This document shows positions 1-8,737 of a stretch of DNA of 64,000 bases, one piece after another. The stretch covers positions 5,185,501-5,249,500 of the forward strand of contig NZ_CP083952.1 of assembly GCF_006442545.2 (NCBI RefSeq), read 5' to 3'. How positions within the stretch are numbered: the stretch's first letter is position 1; every line of letters starts with the position of its first letter. The DNA is from Mesorhizobium sp. B2-1-8 (GTDB lineage: Bacteria > Pseudomonadota > Alphaproteobacteria > Rhizobiales > Rhizobiaceae). Both the position numbers and the translations under genes were made by a program. The notes under the pieces are model-generated. The model worked only from the letters and a program-made list of their open reading frames with translations, was not told the DNA's origin and ran no database searches.

Positions 1-2
1 AG

Positions 3-251
3 ATGCACGGTCCGCCACGCTATTTCACGCCCGACTGGGATGCGGCGGAAAGATCGGTGAAGCGCATGGCCGCACTGAAGCCGCAGATGGTCATCAGCGG
101 ACACGGGACGGCGGCTGCGGGCGTGGGCATGCGTCAAGCTCTCGACAGCCTGGCTGATCGGTTCAGGCAGTTGGCCGTGCCGCCGAAAATGAAATTCGTG
201 CGCGAGCCAGCGTCCCAGATAGCTAGGGCAACCGATCCGCCATCGTTCTGA
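3..251 (+). CDS. MBL-fold metallo-hydrolase, C-terminal part (cut by window edge)
   Basis: This is the last 82 residues of a protein whose beginning lies left of the window. The segment ending in MVISGHG resembles the late metal-ligand region of metallo-beta-lactamase-fold hydrolases, where a histidine in an S/P-GHG context binds the second metal ion. A run of charged, helical residues follows, as usual at the C terminus of the lactonase/glyoxalase-II-like branch. The ATG at position 3 is probably internal. The substrate cannot be guessed, because the HxHxDH motif that would help define the subgroup is outside the window. The next gene is on the same strand but more than 260 bases away, so no operon is implied. 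Confidence 0.6.
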   Translation: MHGPPRYFTPDWDAAERSVKRMAALKPQMVISGHGTAAAGVGMRQALDSLADRFRQLAVPPKMKFVREPASQIARATDPPSF

Positions 252-514
252 AAATAGGTCAGATTGGGCCGACTCTATCTCTCGACCGGTAGAGTTTCCC
301 GTCGAGTCGGGCGCCCCTGCATCGTTCACCGACAAACTCCGACAAGCGGAACAAACCCGGGAGGCGCCGGTTAGGAGGTTCGATCGACGCAGGGCGGCAG
401 CCAAGCGCCGGAAGGACGCGTCCTCTCCGGCGGCGAGCCGACCGGCAGTTATTCGAGCCCGAACGCGTCGGCATTCGCCAAGACTCGCTCATGCCAAACC
501 GCGGAGGAGACCAA

Positions 515-940
515 ATGGCAAATCTGGGAAGACTGGCGATCGCGATGCTTGGCGTTTTGGCATACCGAAGTCGCGACAAAGTCTGTGAATTGATTCCGGG
601 AGCGGGGTATCTTAACCCAAACGATCCGCAACGCAGAATTCTGGCTCAGATAACTAATGGCGTGTCGAGGGCTGACCTTGGTCAGATCCTCGACCGATTC
701 AGGGAGCTGGGCGCAGGATCTAAAGTCGACTCGTGGGTTGGCAACGGCCCAAACCAACCAATCGAGCCAAGGCTCGTCGAAGCGGCGATGGACGAAGGTA
801 CACTGATGTCCATGTCGGTGCAGACGGGTCTTTCGCGCGAGGAGCTAATCAGAAGGATTACGCGGGACCTACCCGAGACAGTCAACGAAATGACGCCGAA
901 TGGTGAATGGCTGCCTGAATCAACACAAGGCTTGGGATAA
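515..940 (+). CDS. YidB family protein (DUF937)
   Basis: A protein of 141 residues. The C-terminal half carries the pattern typical of YidB/DUF937 proteins: a segment with VDSWVGNGPNQPI, then an alpha-helical stretch with QTGLSREEL, then a conserved ending around VNEMTPNGEWLPE. The molecular role of this family is not established. An in-frame ATG lies 24 bases upstream (491), but the ATG at 515 has a good ribosome binding site (GGAGG at 503-507), so it was chosen. The N-terminal start MANLGRLAIAMLG is more hydrophobic than the rest. The gene is intact although it sits between a gene fragment and a dead transposon. It is convergent with the transposase remnant on the opposite strand. Confidence 0.75.
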   Translation: MANLGRLAIAMLGVLAYRSRDKVCELIPGAGYLNPNDPQRRILAQITNGVSRADLGQILDRFRELGAGSKVDSWVGNGPNQPIEPRLVEAAMDEGTLMSMSVQTGLSREELIRRITRDLPETVNEMTPNGEWLPESTQGLG

Positions 941-960
941 GTCGACCTTGCTCGACAATG

Positions 961-1758
961 TGTCCTAGGATGCGTGAATTGGTCGGCAAAACCAGTCCGA
1001 TCGTGCACTTCCCTCAGGAGATCCGGCACCTCAACCATTGGATACATATCGCTGATCTCGGCATTCAGTTCCTCGGCGGCGGCAGGAACTTCGCCAGCGG
1101 TCGGTGTGACGATCAACGTCCCGGCTTCAAGGCGAACACCTTCGAGCTTCCCTGACCGTGCTCTGTGCGCCAGGCGCTTCAGATTGAAGTCGAGCATCTG
1201 CCGCGCTTCGGCGAGCCAAGCCGTGCCATCACGCTGGACGCCCAATCCGAGCCGATCCTCTTCCTTCATTGTGGTGAATGCCGACCGCGGCATCAGGGGC
1301 TCATCGATCGGCCGGAAGGATCGGCTGCCGTCGACCCAAATGTCTGCAGATCTAAGCCTGTCTCGCAAAGCCCCGAGCGTTGCAATCTCGTAGACACGGC
1401 GATCAGGCTTTCCCTGTTCGAAGATGAGCCGTAGATCGGCTTGGCTGAGGTGGGTGACTGGGACGCGATCCGGGAGCGTCCGACGCCTCTCGGCATATAG
1501 GCGTTTCAGCAGCGAAATTGCCGCAAGAAGCGGATCGTGTCGCCGCGCCGATTGGAATGTGAGCGTCCGCAGAAAAGCACCGGCATACTTGTGCACGGTT
1601 GCATACTGTTCGGCCGCCAGGGCCAAAGGTGCCGCCTCGTTGTCCTCGACCATCGACTCAAGCTCAGACTTCATCCGCAGCAACCGGTGCCGTCCGACTT
1701 CCTGATCGAGTACCTCCAATGCGTTCTGGCCATAGTCATTGGCAGACTGCAGGGCGGT
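961..1758 (-). pseudogene. tnpA: Tn3-family transposase (TnpA), internal fragment
   Basis: About 265 codons on the minus strand match an internal part of Tn3-family TnpA. The segment DIWVDGSRSFRPIDE followed by PLMPRSAFTTM, and further on SDMYPMVEVPDLL and DQFTHPRT, is the recognisable region before the catalytic domain. Full TnpA proteins are about 950-1000 residues, so both the N-terminal DNA-binding part and the DDE catalytic part are missing. At its 5' side the frame runs without a stop into a fragment of an ABC substrate-binding protein (join near 1758). At its 3' side homology ends near 961, after which the frame continues antisense to the YidB gene. No terminal inverted repeats were recognised, so this is a dead remnant. 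Confidence 0.8.
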
Positions 1759-2110
1759 GAAGCGGCCGCGCTGCGCCTGCGCGATGTACATGTTCATGCG
1801 AACGTGGTGCTGGCCGGGGACCATTTCGGCCGGACCGCCGGCCCCTCGCCTATCCGGGTATGATCGAGCGCCCCGATGACCGCGTCGCGCGCTCGACCGT
1901 GCCGGCCTCGTTCACCGCCGCTTCCCACATCCTGATCGCGCGGTAATGGCCGGTGCAGCCGCTGCCTGCCGTCAACATCGCGCTGCCGGGGAACCGGTCG
2001 CTGTATCGCCGCAGGAGCGCGCGGCCAAACGGATCGTCGTCGAGGCACCTGTACAGGCCCTCGATCTGCTCGAACGGGGCAAGATTGAAGAAAATTCTCG
2101 TCGAAATAGG
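1759..2110 (-). pseudogene. Branched-chain amino acid/amide ABC substrate-binding protein, frameshifted C-terminal fragment
   Basis: Three reading frames in succession give one recognisable protein end. First comes a stretch with EGLYRCLDDDPFG and TAGSGCTGHYRAIRMW, then ALDHTRIGEGP in a second frame, then EMVPGQHHVRMNMYIAQA in a third. Joined together they resemble the C-terminal lobe of periplasmic binding proteins of the Leu/Ile/Val, urea and short-chain amide family. At least two frameshifts separate the pieces and the N-terminal two thirds are absent. The last piece is fused in frame to the Tn3 transposase fragment, so a transposon-related rearrangement probably truncated the gene. No permease or ATPase genes of this family are nearby. 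Confidence 0.65.
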
Positions 2111-2171
2111 TGCAGATAGTCCGCTTCGACGGTTTGCTTCTCCCGATCGCAATCTCGCTGAATTCAATTTG

Positions 2172-2969
2172 CTACGAACCGGTGGCACGTGCGGTGACGC
2201 GCTCGAGTCCGAGGAGCAGGACCAGCGTTGCCACCACCAGGATCATGGTCAGCGCCGCTCCGGCAAAGATGTCGCCGCGATCTGTGAGCGAGAAAATCGA
2301 CACCGGCAGCGTCACCCAGCCTGGCGGATAGACCATCACGGTCGCGCCAAGCTCGCCCATGGAGAGCGCGAAGCTCAGCCCGAAGGCGGCGACAAGGTAA
2401 GGCGCGAGCAGAGGCAGCGTGACGTGCCAGAGCCGGTAGGCCGGCCGCGCGCCAAGGCTCGAGGCCACCTGTTCGAAGTCGGGCGATAGCCGTGCCAGAC
2501 CGGCCGAGACATTGCCGAAGGTGAAGGCCGAGATCAGCACGAAATGGGCGATCATGACGATCGCGATCGTGCCGTTGAGCAGCAGCGGCGGATGACTGAA
2601 GGCAACCAGCAGGCCCAGCCCGACCGACACCGAAGGCACGGCGCTGGGGATGAAAAACAGCAGGCCGAGCAGCCGTTTCAAGGAGTGCCCCTGGAGGCGA
2701 AGCGACAGTGCCGCCCATGTGCCGCTGACCAATGCCAGCGCACTGGCCAGGAAGCCGGTGATCAGACTGGCCTTGACCGAGTTCCAGGCCGACCCTTTGA
2801 CCACATCGGTGTAATGCTCCGTCGTCAGGCCATTGGGCAGCACGCCGTTCCACTGGTCGGCGAGACTGGACAGGAGGATGATCGCCAGCGGCGCCAGGAA
2901 CAGCACGCCGAAGATCAGCGCGAAGAGCATCCACAGCACGATGCGACCAGGGCGCGACCAGACCAGCAT
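2172..2969 (-). CDS. phnV: 2-aminoethylphosphonate ABC transporter, permease (PhnV type)
   Basis: A 265-residue integral membrane protein of the binding-protein-dependent permease family. About six hydrophobic segments are visible. The cytoplasmic coupling loop has the EAA-like pattern around residues 175-200 (VASSLGARPAYRLWHVTLP), which docks on the ATPase. It starts 3 bases after the stop of the upstream permease gene, and the order binding protein, ATPase, permease, permease matches phnSTUV-type AEP importers. With the other permease it should form the inner-membrane channel bringing AEP into the cytoplasm for the PhnW/PhnY/PhnA pathway encoded upstream. Specificity is inferred from context. 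Related iron and spermidine importers have similar permeases. Confidence 0.85.
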   Translation of the reverse strand: MLVWSRPGRIVLWMLFALIFGVLFLAPLAIILLSSLADQWNGVLPNGLTTEHYTDVVKGSAWNSVKASLITGFLASALALVSGTWAALSLRLQGHSLKRLLGLLFFIPSAVPSVSVGLGLLVAFSHPPLLLNGTIAIVMIAHFVLISAFTFGNVSAGLARLSPDFEQVASSLGARPAYRLWHVTLPLLAPYLVAAFGLSFALSMGELGATVMVYPPGWVTLPVSIFSLTDRGDIFAGAALTMILVVATLVLLLGLERVTARATGS

Positions 2970-2972
2970 TGG

Positions 2973-3833
2973 CTAGACCCCCAACCGGGCGGCGGCGAAA
3001 CGGTAAAGGCCGAACAGGCCGAGCGACAGCGCGATGTTGACCACGGCGATGATGCAGGCGACTTGGTAGGCCGACTCCTGGATCGCCTTGCCGTAGATCA
3101 GCAACGGCAGCGTGATGACACCCTTGGCGCCGATGAACAGCACGATGCCGAATTCGTTGACGGTCAACAGCAGGCACAGGCTGCCGCCGGCGATGAGCGC
3201 CGGAACCGCGGCCGGTAGGATGACCTGGTGCACGATGCGGAACGGCCTGGCGCCGAGCACGCTTGCCGCTTCGATCTGGCCGCGATCGACCAGGGAGAAG
3301 GCGGCAAGCAGCGGCCGCAGGATGAAGGGCGTGTAGACCGTGACCTCGGCCAGCACCACGCCCCATGTCGAATAGAGGAAATCGACGGGCGGCAGCGGCA
3401 GCGAGAAGGCCTCCATCAGCCCGGTGTTGAGCATGCCGGCGGACCCGTAGAGGAAGGTGAAGGCCAGCGTCACCAGGAAAGTCGGCAGCGCGATGAACGT
3501 GTCGATCAGCCGGGCGATGAAGCCGCTGCCGGGAAACGGCACGAAGGCCAGGATCAGCGCCAGCACGAGGCCGACGGCCAGGCATCCGGCTGTCGCCGCG
3601 ACCGAGATCGTCACCGTGTTGATCAGCGCGTTGAGGAAGAACCGCGAATGCAGGACGCGAATGATCTCGGCGGCATTGGCGACGCCGCTATCGTCAAGGA
3701 ATGCCTGCCGGGCAATAAGCGCCAGCGGATAGAAGAACAGCAGCGCCAGCAGGGCCGCCGGCGGCACGATCCAGAATTTGCCGGGTTCCCGCCTGCTGGT
3801 GGCCGGCGAACCGATGGCGACCGCCTCAGACAC
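2973..3833 (-). CDS. phnU: 2-aminoethylphosphonate ABC transporter, permease (PhnU type)
   Basis: A 286-residue inner-membrane permease, partner of the downstream permease. The hydrophobic segment starting FWIVPPAALLALLFFYPL is the first membrane span, and several more follow. The coupling loop near residues 185-205 (AASVLGARPFRIVHQVILP) is the EAA motif. The frame is open to an ATG at 3956, but that extension is arginine-, proline- and cysteine-rich and overlaps the ATPase gene by about 130 bases. I prefer the GTG at 3833: it overlaps the ATPase stop by 8 bases (GTGTCTGA) and is preceded by GGAAG. That tight overlap suggests translational coupling within the phnSTUV operon. Confidence 0.83.
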   Translation of the reverse strand: MSEAVAIGSPATSRREPGKFWIVPPAALLALLFFYPLALIARQAFLDDSGVANAAEIIRVLHSRFFLNALINTVTISVAATAGCLAVGLVLALILAFVPFPGSGFIARLIDTFIALPTFLVTLAFTFLYGSAGMLNTGLMEAFSLPLPPVDFLYSTWGVVLAEVTVYTPFILRPLLAAFSLVDRGQIEAASVLGARPFRIVHQVILPAAVPALIAGGSLCLLLTVNEFGIVLFIGAKGVITLPLLIYGKAIQESAYQVACIIAVVNIALSLGLFGLYRFAAARLGV

Positions 3834-4971
3834 CGGCGTCTTCCGGCAGAAGCGAGGTATCGGCGGGAGCGAAGAACAGCGGCACCTGGGCGCCGGGCTC
3901 GGGCAAGGCGACCGGCAATCTCGTTGCCGAGACACGAACCGGTGTGCCCTCGACATCGAGCACGAGATGAGTGAGTTCGCCCTGCCAGTGCACTTCCATC
4001 AATGTGCCGACGATGCGGTTGGTATGCTCGCTGTCGGCGGTCAGGCTGAGGTGCTGCGGCCTGATGCAGAGCAGGCTCTTGTCGCCAGCCTTCTCGTCGC
4101 GGCCGGCACCCCTGAGCACCGCGTCGCCGTGCCTTGCCGTGGCAAGGCCCTTCGACCCGGCGCCCTCGGCGACCGTCACCGGCAGAAGGTTGGCGCGGCC
4201 GAGGAACTCGGCGGTGAACCGGTTCGGCGGACGGCGGTAGAGTTCCGTCGTCGGTCCGTGCGAACAGACCCTGCCGTCGCGCATGATGGCGATCTTGTCG
4301 GCAAGCGTCAGCGCCTCGGTCTGGTCGTGGGTGACATAGAGAATGGTCAGGCCCGGCAGGCTGCGGTGCAGGCGGGCAATCTCCTCGACCATGTTGCGGC
4401 GGATCTGCGCGTCGAGCGCCGACAGCGGCTCGTCGAGCAGCAGCACACGCGGCCGCACGGCCAATGCCCTGGCGATCGCCACGCGCTGTTGCTGGCCACC
4501 CGAGAGTTCGCGCGGATAACGCCGGGCAAAAGTCGCCATGTCGACAGTACCGAGCGCATCCTTGACCCGCTCGGCAATCAGCGCCTTGTCGGCGCCTTGG
4601 GCCCGCAGGCCAAAGGCGACGTTGTCCTCGACCCGCATATGCGGAAACAGCGCGTAATTCTGCACCACCATGCCGAGGCCACGTTCGTAGGGCGGCAGGT
4701 CGGTCACATCGGTGGCGCCGATGCGGATGCGGCCACTTGCCGGCCGCACGAAACCAGCAAGGGCCCGTAAGGCGGTGGTCTTGCCCGAGCCTGACGGGCC
4801 GATCAACGCCAGGATTTCACCGGGCGCGATATCCAGGGTCAGCGGGTGCAGGACGACATGCGCGCCGTAGGCGACGCTGACCTTGTCGAAATGGACGTTG
4901 GAGCCGGCGCCGCGAATTTTCGCGGCGTCGATGTCCATGACACTGGTACCAGTAAAGGCTGCGGCCGACAT
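3826..4971 (-). CDS. phnT: 2-aminoethylphosphonate ABC transporter, ATP-binding protein (PhnT type)
   Basis: A 381-residue ABC ATPase that energises the importer. Walker A is GPSGSGKTT near residues 58-66, the signature is LSGGQQQR near 156-163, Walker B is LLLDEP near 177-182, and the H-loop is VTHD. A C-terminal extension of about 130 residues with regulatory beta-barrel character (TOBE type) follows, as in the spermidine/iron/AEP importer class. The ATG at 4971 was chosen: GGGAGG lies just upstream, and the more upstream in-frame start would add a charged tail and overlap the binding-protein gene. Its 3' end overlaps the next permease gene. AEP specificity is inferred from the adjoining phn catabolic genes. 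Confidence 0.87.
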   Translation of the reverse strand: MSAAAFTGTSVMDIDAAKIRGAGSNVHFDKVSVAYGAHVVLHPLTLDIAPGEILALIGPSGSGKTTALRALAGFVRPASGRIRIGATDVTDLPPYERGLGMVVQNYALFPHMRVEDNVAFGLRAQGADKALIAERVKDALGTVDMATFARRYPRELSGGQQQRVAIARALAVRPRVLLLDEPLSALDAQIRRNMVEEIARLHRSLPGLTILYVTHDQTEALTLADKIAIMRDGRVCSHGPTTELYRRPPNRFTAEFLGRANLLPVTVAEGAGSKGLATARHGDAVLRGAGRDEKAGDKSLLCIRPQHLSLTADSEHTNRIVGTLMEVHWQGELTHLVLDVEGTPVRVSATRLPVALPEPGAQVPLFFAPADTSLLPEDAGV

Positions 4972-5003
4972 GGCATGGTCCTCCCGATTTCTGCCCTCGG
5001 GTG

Positions 5004-6032
5004 TCAGCTTCCGGTCGCCTCGTTCCACTTCCTGACGTAGTCGGGAAGCTTGCTCAGCGCCTCGTCCCAGTTCGGCGACCAGATGGTGACGCCCTTCATC
5101 GCCTCTTGTGCCTTGGCAAAGTTGGCATCATCGGGCTTTACGTCCTTTCGGGCCGGCATGCCGAGCGCAACCGAGCTTACAGTCGATTGTGCTTCCTTGG
5201 CGAGCAGGAAGTCGATCAGCTTCTTGCCGTTGTCGGCATTAGGCGCGCCGGCGACCAGCCCGATTTCGTAGGGCAAGGCGAAGGTGGAGCGGGTGCCGTC
5301 CGGACCAGCGGGCCAGAACACCTTGATGTTCGGATTGTCGGCCATCTGCGACATGTTCATCTGCAGATCGCCATTGGCGACATGCAGTTCGCCCTTGTTG
5401 ACCAGCGCGGTCAGCTTGCCCGTGGAGGCGGACGGGCCGACATTATTGTCCTGCAGCTTCTTCATGAAGGCGAAGCCGGCGTCCTCGCCGCCAAAGGCAT
5501 GGATGATCTGCAGCATGACGGCCGTGCCATCGCCGGCCTGGCCGGGGGTCGAATACTGGATCTTGCCCTTGAACTTCGGGTCGAGCAGGTCGTTGTAGGT
5601 CTTCGGCGCTTCCGACAGCACGGCGCTGTTGTAGATGAAGTCCATGTAGTTGTTGACCAGCGGCCGGTACTTGTCGGTGCCACCGTCGATCTGGGATGCG
5701 GCTTCGGGCTTGTAATCCTGCAGCAGGCCGTCTACGGCGGCGCGCTGGATGAAAGGCGGCAAGGTCACAAGCACGTCGGCCTGCGGGTTCGACTTCTCCT
5801 TGGCGACGCGCTCGACGACGCCGCCCGAGCCTGCCTCGATATACTGAACGGTGATGCCGGTGGCCTTTGTGAAGGCGGCGAATTCGGTTTCGTACCAGCT
5901 GCCATTGCCATCATGCAGGCCATCGGCGGAATAGATGGTGACGACGCCGTCGGCGAGGGCCGGTCCGACGAGAGCGGCCGAAGTGAGCAACGCGGCGAAG
6001 GCCGCGACCATGGTTGCGTTTCGTGATTTCAT
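5004..6032 (-). CDS. phnS: 2-aminoethylphosphonate-binding periplasmic protein (PhnS type)
   Basis: A 342-residue periplasmic binding protein of the iron/AEP/spermidine (type II) family. It begins with a signal peptide ([20 protein letters not shown], cleavage probably after ALA near residue 27), followed by [18 protein letters not shown], the usual first strand and ligand loop. The family also binds ferric iron, but here the gene heads a phnSTUV-type operon beside AEP degradation genes, so AEP is the likely ligand. The start at 6032 has AAGGGGA about 8 bases upstream. An open extension to 6137 lacks signal-peptide character. The 262 bases upstream separate it from the dehydrogenase gene, so a promoter of its own is possible. 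Confidence 0.87.
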   Translation of the reverse strand: MKSRNATMVAAFAALLTSAALVGPALADGVVTIYSADGLHDGNGSWYETEFAAFTKATGITVQYIEAGSGGVVERVAKEKSNPQADVLVTLPPFIQRAAVDGLLQDYKPEAASQIDGGTDKYRPLVNNYMDFIYNSAVLSEAPKTYNDLLDPKFKGKIQYSTPGQAGDGTAVMLQIIHAFGGEDAGFAFMKKLQDNNVGPSASTGKLTALVNKGELHVANGDLQMNMSQMADNPNIKVFWPAGPDGTRSTFALPYEIGLVAGAPNADNGKKLIDFLLAKEAQSTVSSVALGMPARKDVKPDDANFAKAQEAMKGVTIWSPNWDEALSKLPDYVRKWNEATGS

Positions 6033-6294
6033 GACCAGTTCCCCTTTTGATTTAAGGCACATTCTGCGATGCACTAGGACCAATCGGCATCGGTCTCTGC
6101 CGGACGTTGAGCCGATTGGATGTCGTCGTTGTGACAACTCTGATGACTGGGGATCGATAAGTAAAATCTATTTATTTTATGACAGACAAACTTCCTCTGA
6201 TATTTGTCACAGAACTGTCGCACGTCGTGGACGCATTTCGAGCCTTCGAGACTTTATGCCAAGCAAGCTCCCGAACCCTAAAACGCTGGGATAA

Positions 6295-7305
6295 TCAGGA
6301 GAATAAAACGCCTGCCGTCTGCGCCCGCAGACGAGGATCGAACGAGCGGACTGTCACCGGACGGCCGTCGAGGATTTCGAAGCAGCGGGCGAGCGTGTCT
6401 TCTTCAAGCCGGCGCATCGCTTCGTGCGTGAAGAATGTGAGATGCGGAAAGAGGATCACATTGTCGCGGCCGAACAATGCGCTCATCGGATGGCCCGACT
6501 TTGCCAAAGGCTCGACCGAATAGACGTCGAGCCCGACGCCGCCTATGCGTCCGGCAACGATCGCTTCGATCAGTGCCGTCTCCTCGATCAGCGCACCGCG
6601 TGAGACGTTGACGATGATGGCGGAAGGCTTGAGGCAAGCGAGTTCGGCTTGGCCGATCAGGCCGCGCGTGTTGTCGTTCAGCACACAATGGATGGAAACG
6701 AAGTCGCAGGTCCGCAGCATGGCTTGGAGATCGTCGACCTTTTCGATGCCGGCGGCGTGCATCGTCGCCGCATCGACGCAGGGATCGAAACCAAGAACCC
6801 GAGCGTGAAACCCCTGCCCGGCCATGCGCGCCATGCTGCGGCCAATCTTGCCGCAGCCAACCAGCCCCAATGTGGCGCCGGAAATGTCTCGCCCCAGCCA
6901 GCGCTGTTCGGGCCAGATCCAGCCGTCGCGCGACATTGCCTGCGTGATCGCCGGCAGCCGCTTGGCCAGCGCGATCATCAGCGCGAAGGCTCCTTCGGCA
7001 ACGGTTTCCTCGGCATATTCGGGTACGTTGACCACGGGAACGCCGCGCCGCATCGCGGCGGGGATGTCGATGGCATCGATGCCGACGCCATATTTGACGA
7101 TGCCCTTCAGCTTGGGAGCGGCATCGATCACCCGCGCGGTGATCGGCGTGTAGCACATCAAGAGAAGGTCGGCGTCGGCAACTGCCTCGATGAGCTCGGT
7201 TTCTGGAAGACCGTCCGGCAGCGTCACCAGGTCGACGCCCTTCGCCAGCAAGCCGACGTCAATGCCAGGACATTCGAGTTCCCGGTCTGTGCGGACGGCC
7301 TTCAT
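6295..7305 (-). CDS. D-isomer-specific 2-hydroxyacid dehydrogenase (phosphoglycerate dehydrogenase-like)
   Basis: A 336-residue NAD-dependent dehydrogenase. The nucleotide-binding motif GCGKIG sits at residues 150-155. The catalytic triad expected for the family is present: Arg236 (NVSRGALI), Glu265 (YSVEPL) and His288 (FPHLT). The fold should be a catalytic domain split around the Rossmann domain, acting on a D-2-hydroxyacid/2-ketoacid pair. It starts 2 bases after the stop of the PbfA-like gene, so it is probably the last gene of the phnW-phnA-phnY-pbfA operon. Its role there is not established. It might handle a hydroxylated phosphonate intermediate or recycle a keto acid, but this is conjecture. 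Confidence 0.8.
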   Translation of the reverse strand: MKAVRTDRELECPGIDVGLLAKGVDLVTLPDGLPETELIEAVADADLLLMCYTPITARVIDAAPKLKGIVKYGVGIDAIDIPAAMRRGVPVVNVPEYAEETVAEGAFALMIALAKRLPAITQAMSRDGWIWPEQRWLGRDISGATLGLVGCGKIGRSMARMAGQGFHARVLGFDPCVDAATMHAAGIEKVDDLQAMLRTCDFVSIHCVLNDNTRGLIGQAELACLKPSAIIVNVSRGALIEETALIEAIVAGRIGGVGLDVYSVEPLAKSGHPMSALFGRDNVILFPHLTFFTHEAMRRLEEDTLARCFEILDGRPVTVRSFDPRLRAQTAGVLFS

Positions 7306-7307
7306 GG

Positions 7308-8666
7308 TCAGGCCGCCAACACCGCGGCTTCGACGATGTCGAGTGCCCGGTCGAGATCGGTCTTCGAAATGACCAAAGGCGGCGAGAGTGTCAGCACATT
7401 GCCTTGGCTGACCTTGAAGCTCAGTCCCTGTTCCAGGCAGGCATAGAAGACACGTTCGGCGAGGTCGCGTGTCGGCTGGCGCGAGGCGCGGTCCTCGACG
7501 AGTTCGACCCCGACCATCAGTCCCCTGCCTCTGACATCGCCGACATGGGACGAACGCGCCATCAGGTCCTGCATCCGTCCAAGCATATGCCGGCCAAGCT
7601 CGGCCGAGCGCTCGACCAGTCCCTCCTCCAGGATGATGTCGATGGTGGTCAGCGCGGCACGCGTCGTCACCGGATTTTTCTCATGGGTGTAGTGACCGAT
7701 GGCAAAGCCGCCGGTGACGTCGAGGTCGCGACGCGCGATGACGGCGGCGATCGGCAGGATGCCGCCGCCGAGCGATTTGCCGAGGACGACGATGTCGGGC
7801 GTCACACCGTCATGTTCGTGGGCGAAGAATTTTCCGGTCTTGCCGAGGCCAGTCGGAATCTCGTCGAAGATCAGGAGCGTGCCGTGCCGGTCGCAGGCCT
7901 CGCGCACCCGCTTCCAGAAGCCGGCCGGCGGCGGATTGGGCGTCGCGCGCATCGGCTCGGCAACGACCGCCGACACATCCTGCTCGCGGCCGAGCACGTA
8001 AGCGATCATGTTGGCGCAGGCGAGCCCGGATGCTTCCAGCGAATCGTGGCCGTACGGGCACCGATAGCCGTCCCAGGGCGCGACGTGCTCGGTGCCGGTC
8101 ATCATGGGTCCGGCGATGTGGGAGCGGAAGGTCGCCTCGCCGCCGACACTCGCCGCCCCGAAGCCGGCGCCGTGAAAGGCATCCCAGAACGATACTGTTT
8201 TGAAGCGGCCAGTCGCGGCGCGCGCGATCTTCAGCGCCACCTCAATGGCGTCCGAGCCACCAGTAGTAAACAGCACCTTGCCGAGATCACCGGGCGCAAG
8301 TGCTGCCAGCTTTTCGGCCAGTTCGACAGCGGGCTCGCAGGTGAAGCGGCGCGGCGCGAAGCAGAGCTCGTCGAGCTGCTTCTTGATCGCGGCGACCAAC
8401 CTGGGATGGCCGTAACCAAGGTGATGCACGCTGTTGCCATGGAAATCCATGAAACGGTGACCGGCTGTGTCCTCGATCCAGATGCCTTCGGCCTTGGCGA
8501 TCGTCGAAAGGCAGGGGCTGGACAGGCTCTGGTGCATGAACGCGGCCGCGTCGCGATCGAGCAGGCCGCGAATGCGGGGATCGTCCTGGCCGGCATCCCA
8601 GCGGCCGCGCGCCGCCGTGGTGTTGGAATCGCCCTCTGTATGCACAAGCTCGGATATCGCGGCCAT
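7308..8666 (-). CDS. pbfA: Class III PLP enzyme, probable (R)-1-hydroxy-2-aminoethylphosphonate ammonia-lyase (PbfA-like)
   Basis: A 452-residue fold-type I PLP protein of the class III aminotransferase family. Lys297 (VVLGKSLGGG) should form the Schiff base and Asp268 (LIFDEIPTG) should contact the cofactor nitrogen. TGGSDA near 135-140 is the phosphate-binding loop. Such proteins are usually labelled aspartate aminotransferase family. However, the subgroup encoded inside phnW gene clusters has been shown to be PbfA, a lyase that removes ammonia from (R)-1-hydroxy-AEP to give phosphonoacetaldehyde, feeding the same pathway as PhnW. Its position between phnY and a 2-hydroxyacid dehydrogenase supports this. 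Homology to ethanolamine-phosphate phospho-lyase makes a different elimination possible. Confidence 0.75.
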   Translation of the reverse strand: MAAISELVHTEGDSNTTAARGRWDAGQDDPRIRGLLDRDAAAFMHQSLSSPCLSTIAKAEGIWIEDTAGHRFMDFHGNSVHHLGYGHPRLVAAIKKQLDELCFAPRRFTCEPAVELAEKLAALAPGDLGKVLFTTGGSDAIEVALKIARAATGRFKTVSFWDAFHGAGFGAASVGGEATFRSHIAGPMMTGTEHVAPWDGYRCPYGHDSLEASGLACANMIAYVLGREQDVSAVVAEPMRATPNPPPAGFWKRVREACDRHGTLLIFDEIPTGLGKTGKFFAHEHDGVTPDIVVLGKSLGGGILPIAAVIARRDLDVTGGFAIGHYTHEKNPVTTRAALTTIDIILEEGLVERSAELGRHMLGRMQDLMARSSHVGDVRGRGLMVGVELVEDRASRQPTRDLAERVFYACLEQGLSFKVSQGNVLTLSPPLVISKTDLDRALDIVEAAVLAA

Positions 8667-8737
8667 AACCCTCTCCGAAACGCGAATGAGGGAGCGACGG
8701 CCGCTCCCCCTGTTTTGGGTTCGTCAGTCGCGCCCGG

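Noticed and set aside
2164..3585. 473-codon open frame on the minus strand across the two phosphonate permease genes
   Set aside because: It is an out-of-frame reading of the permease genes, very rich in Arg and Ala, without domains; high GC content produces such long shadows.
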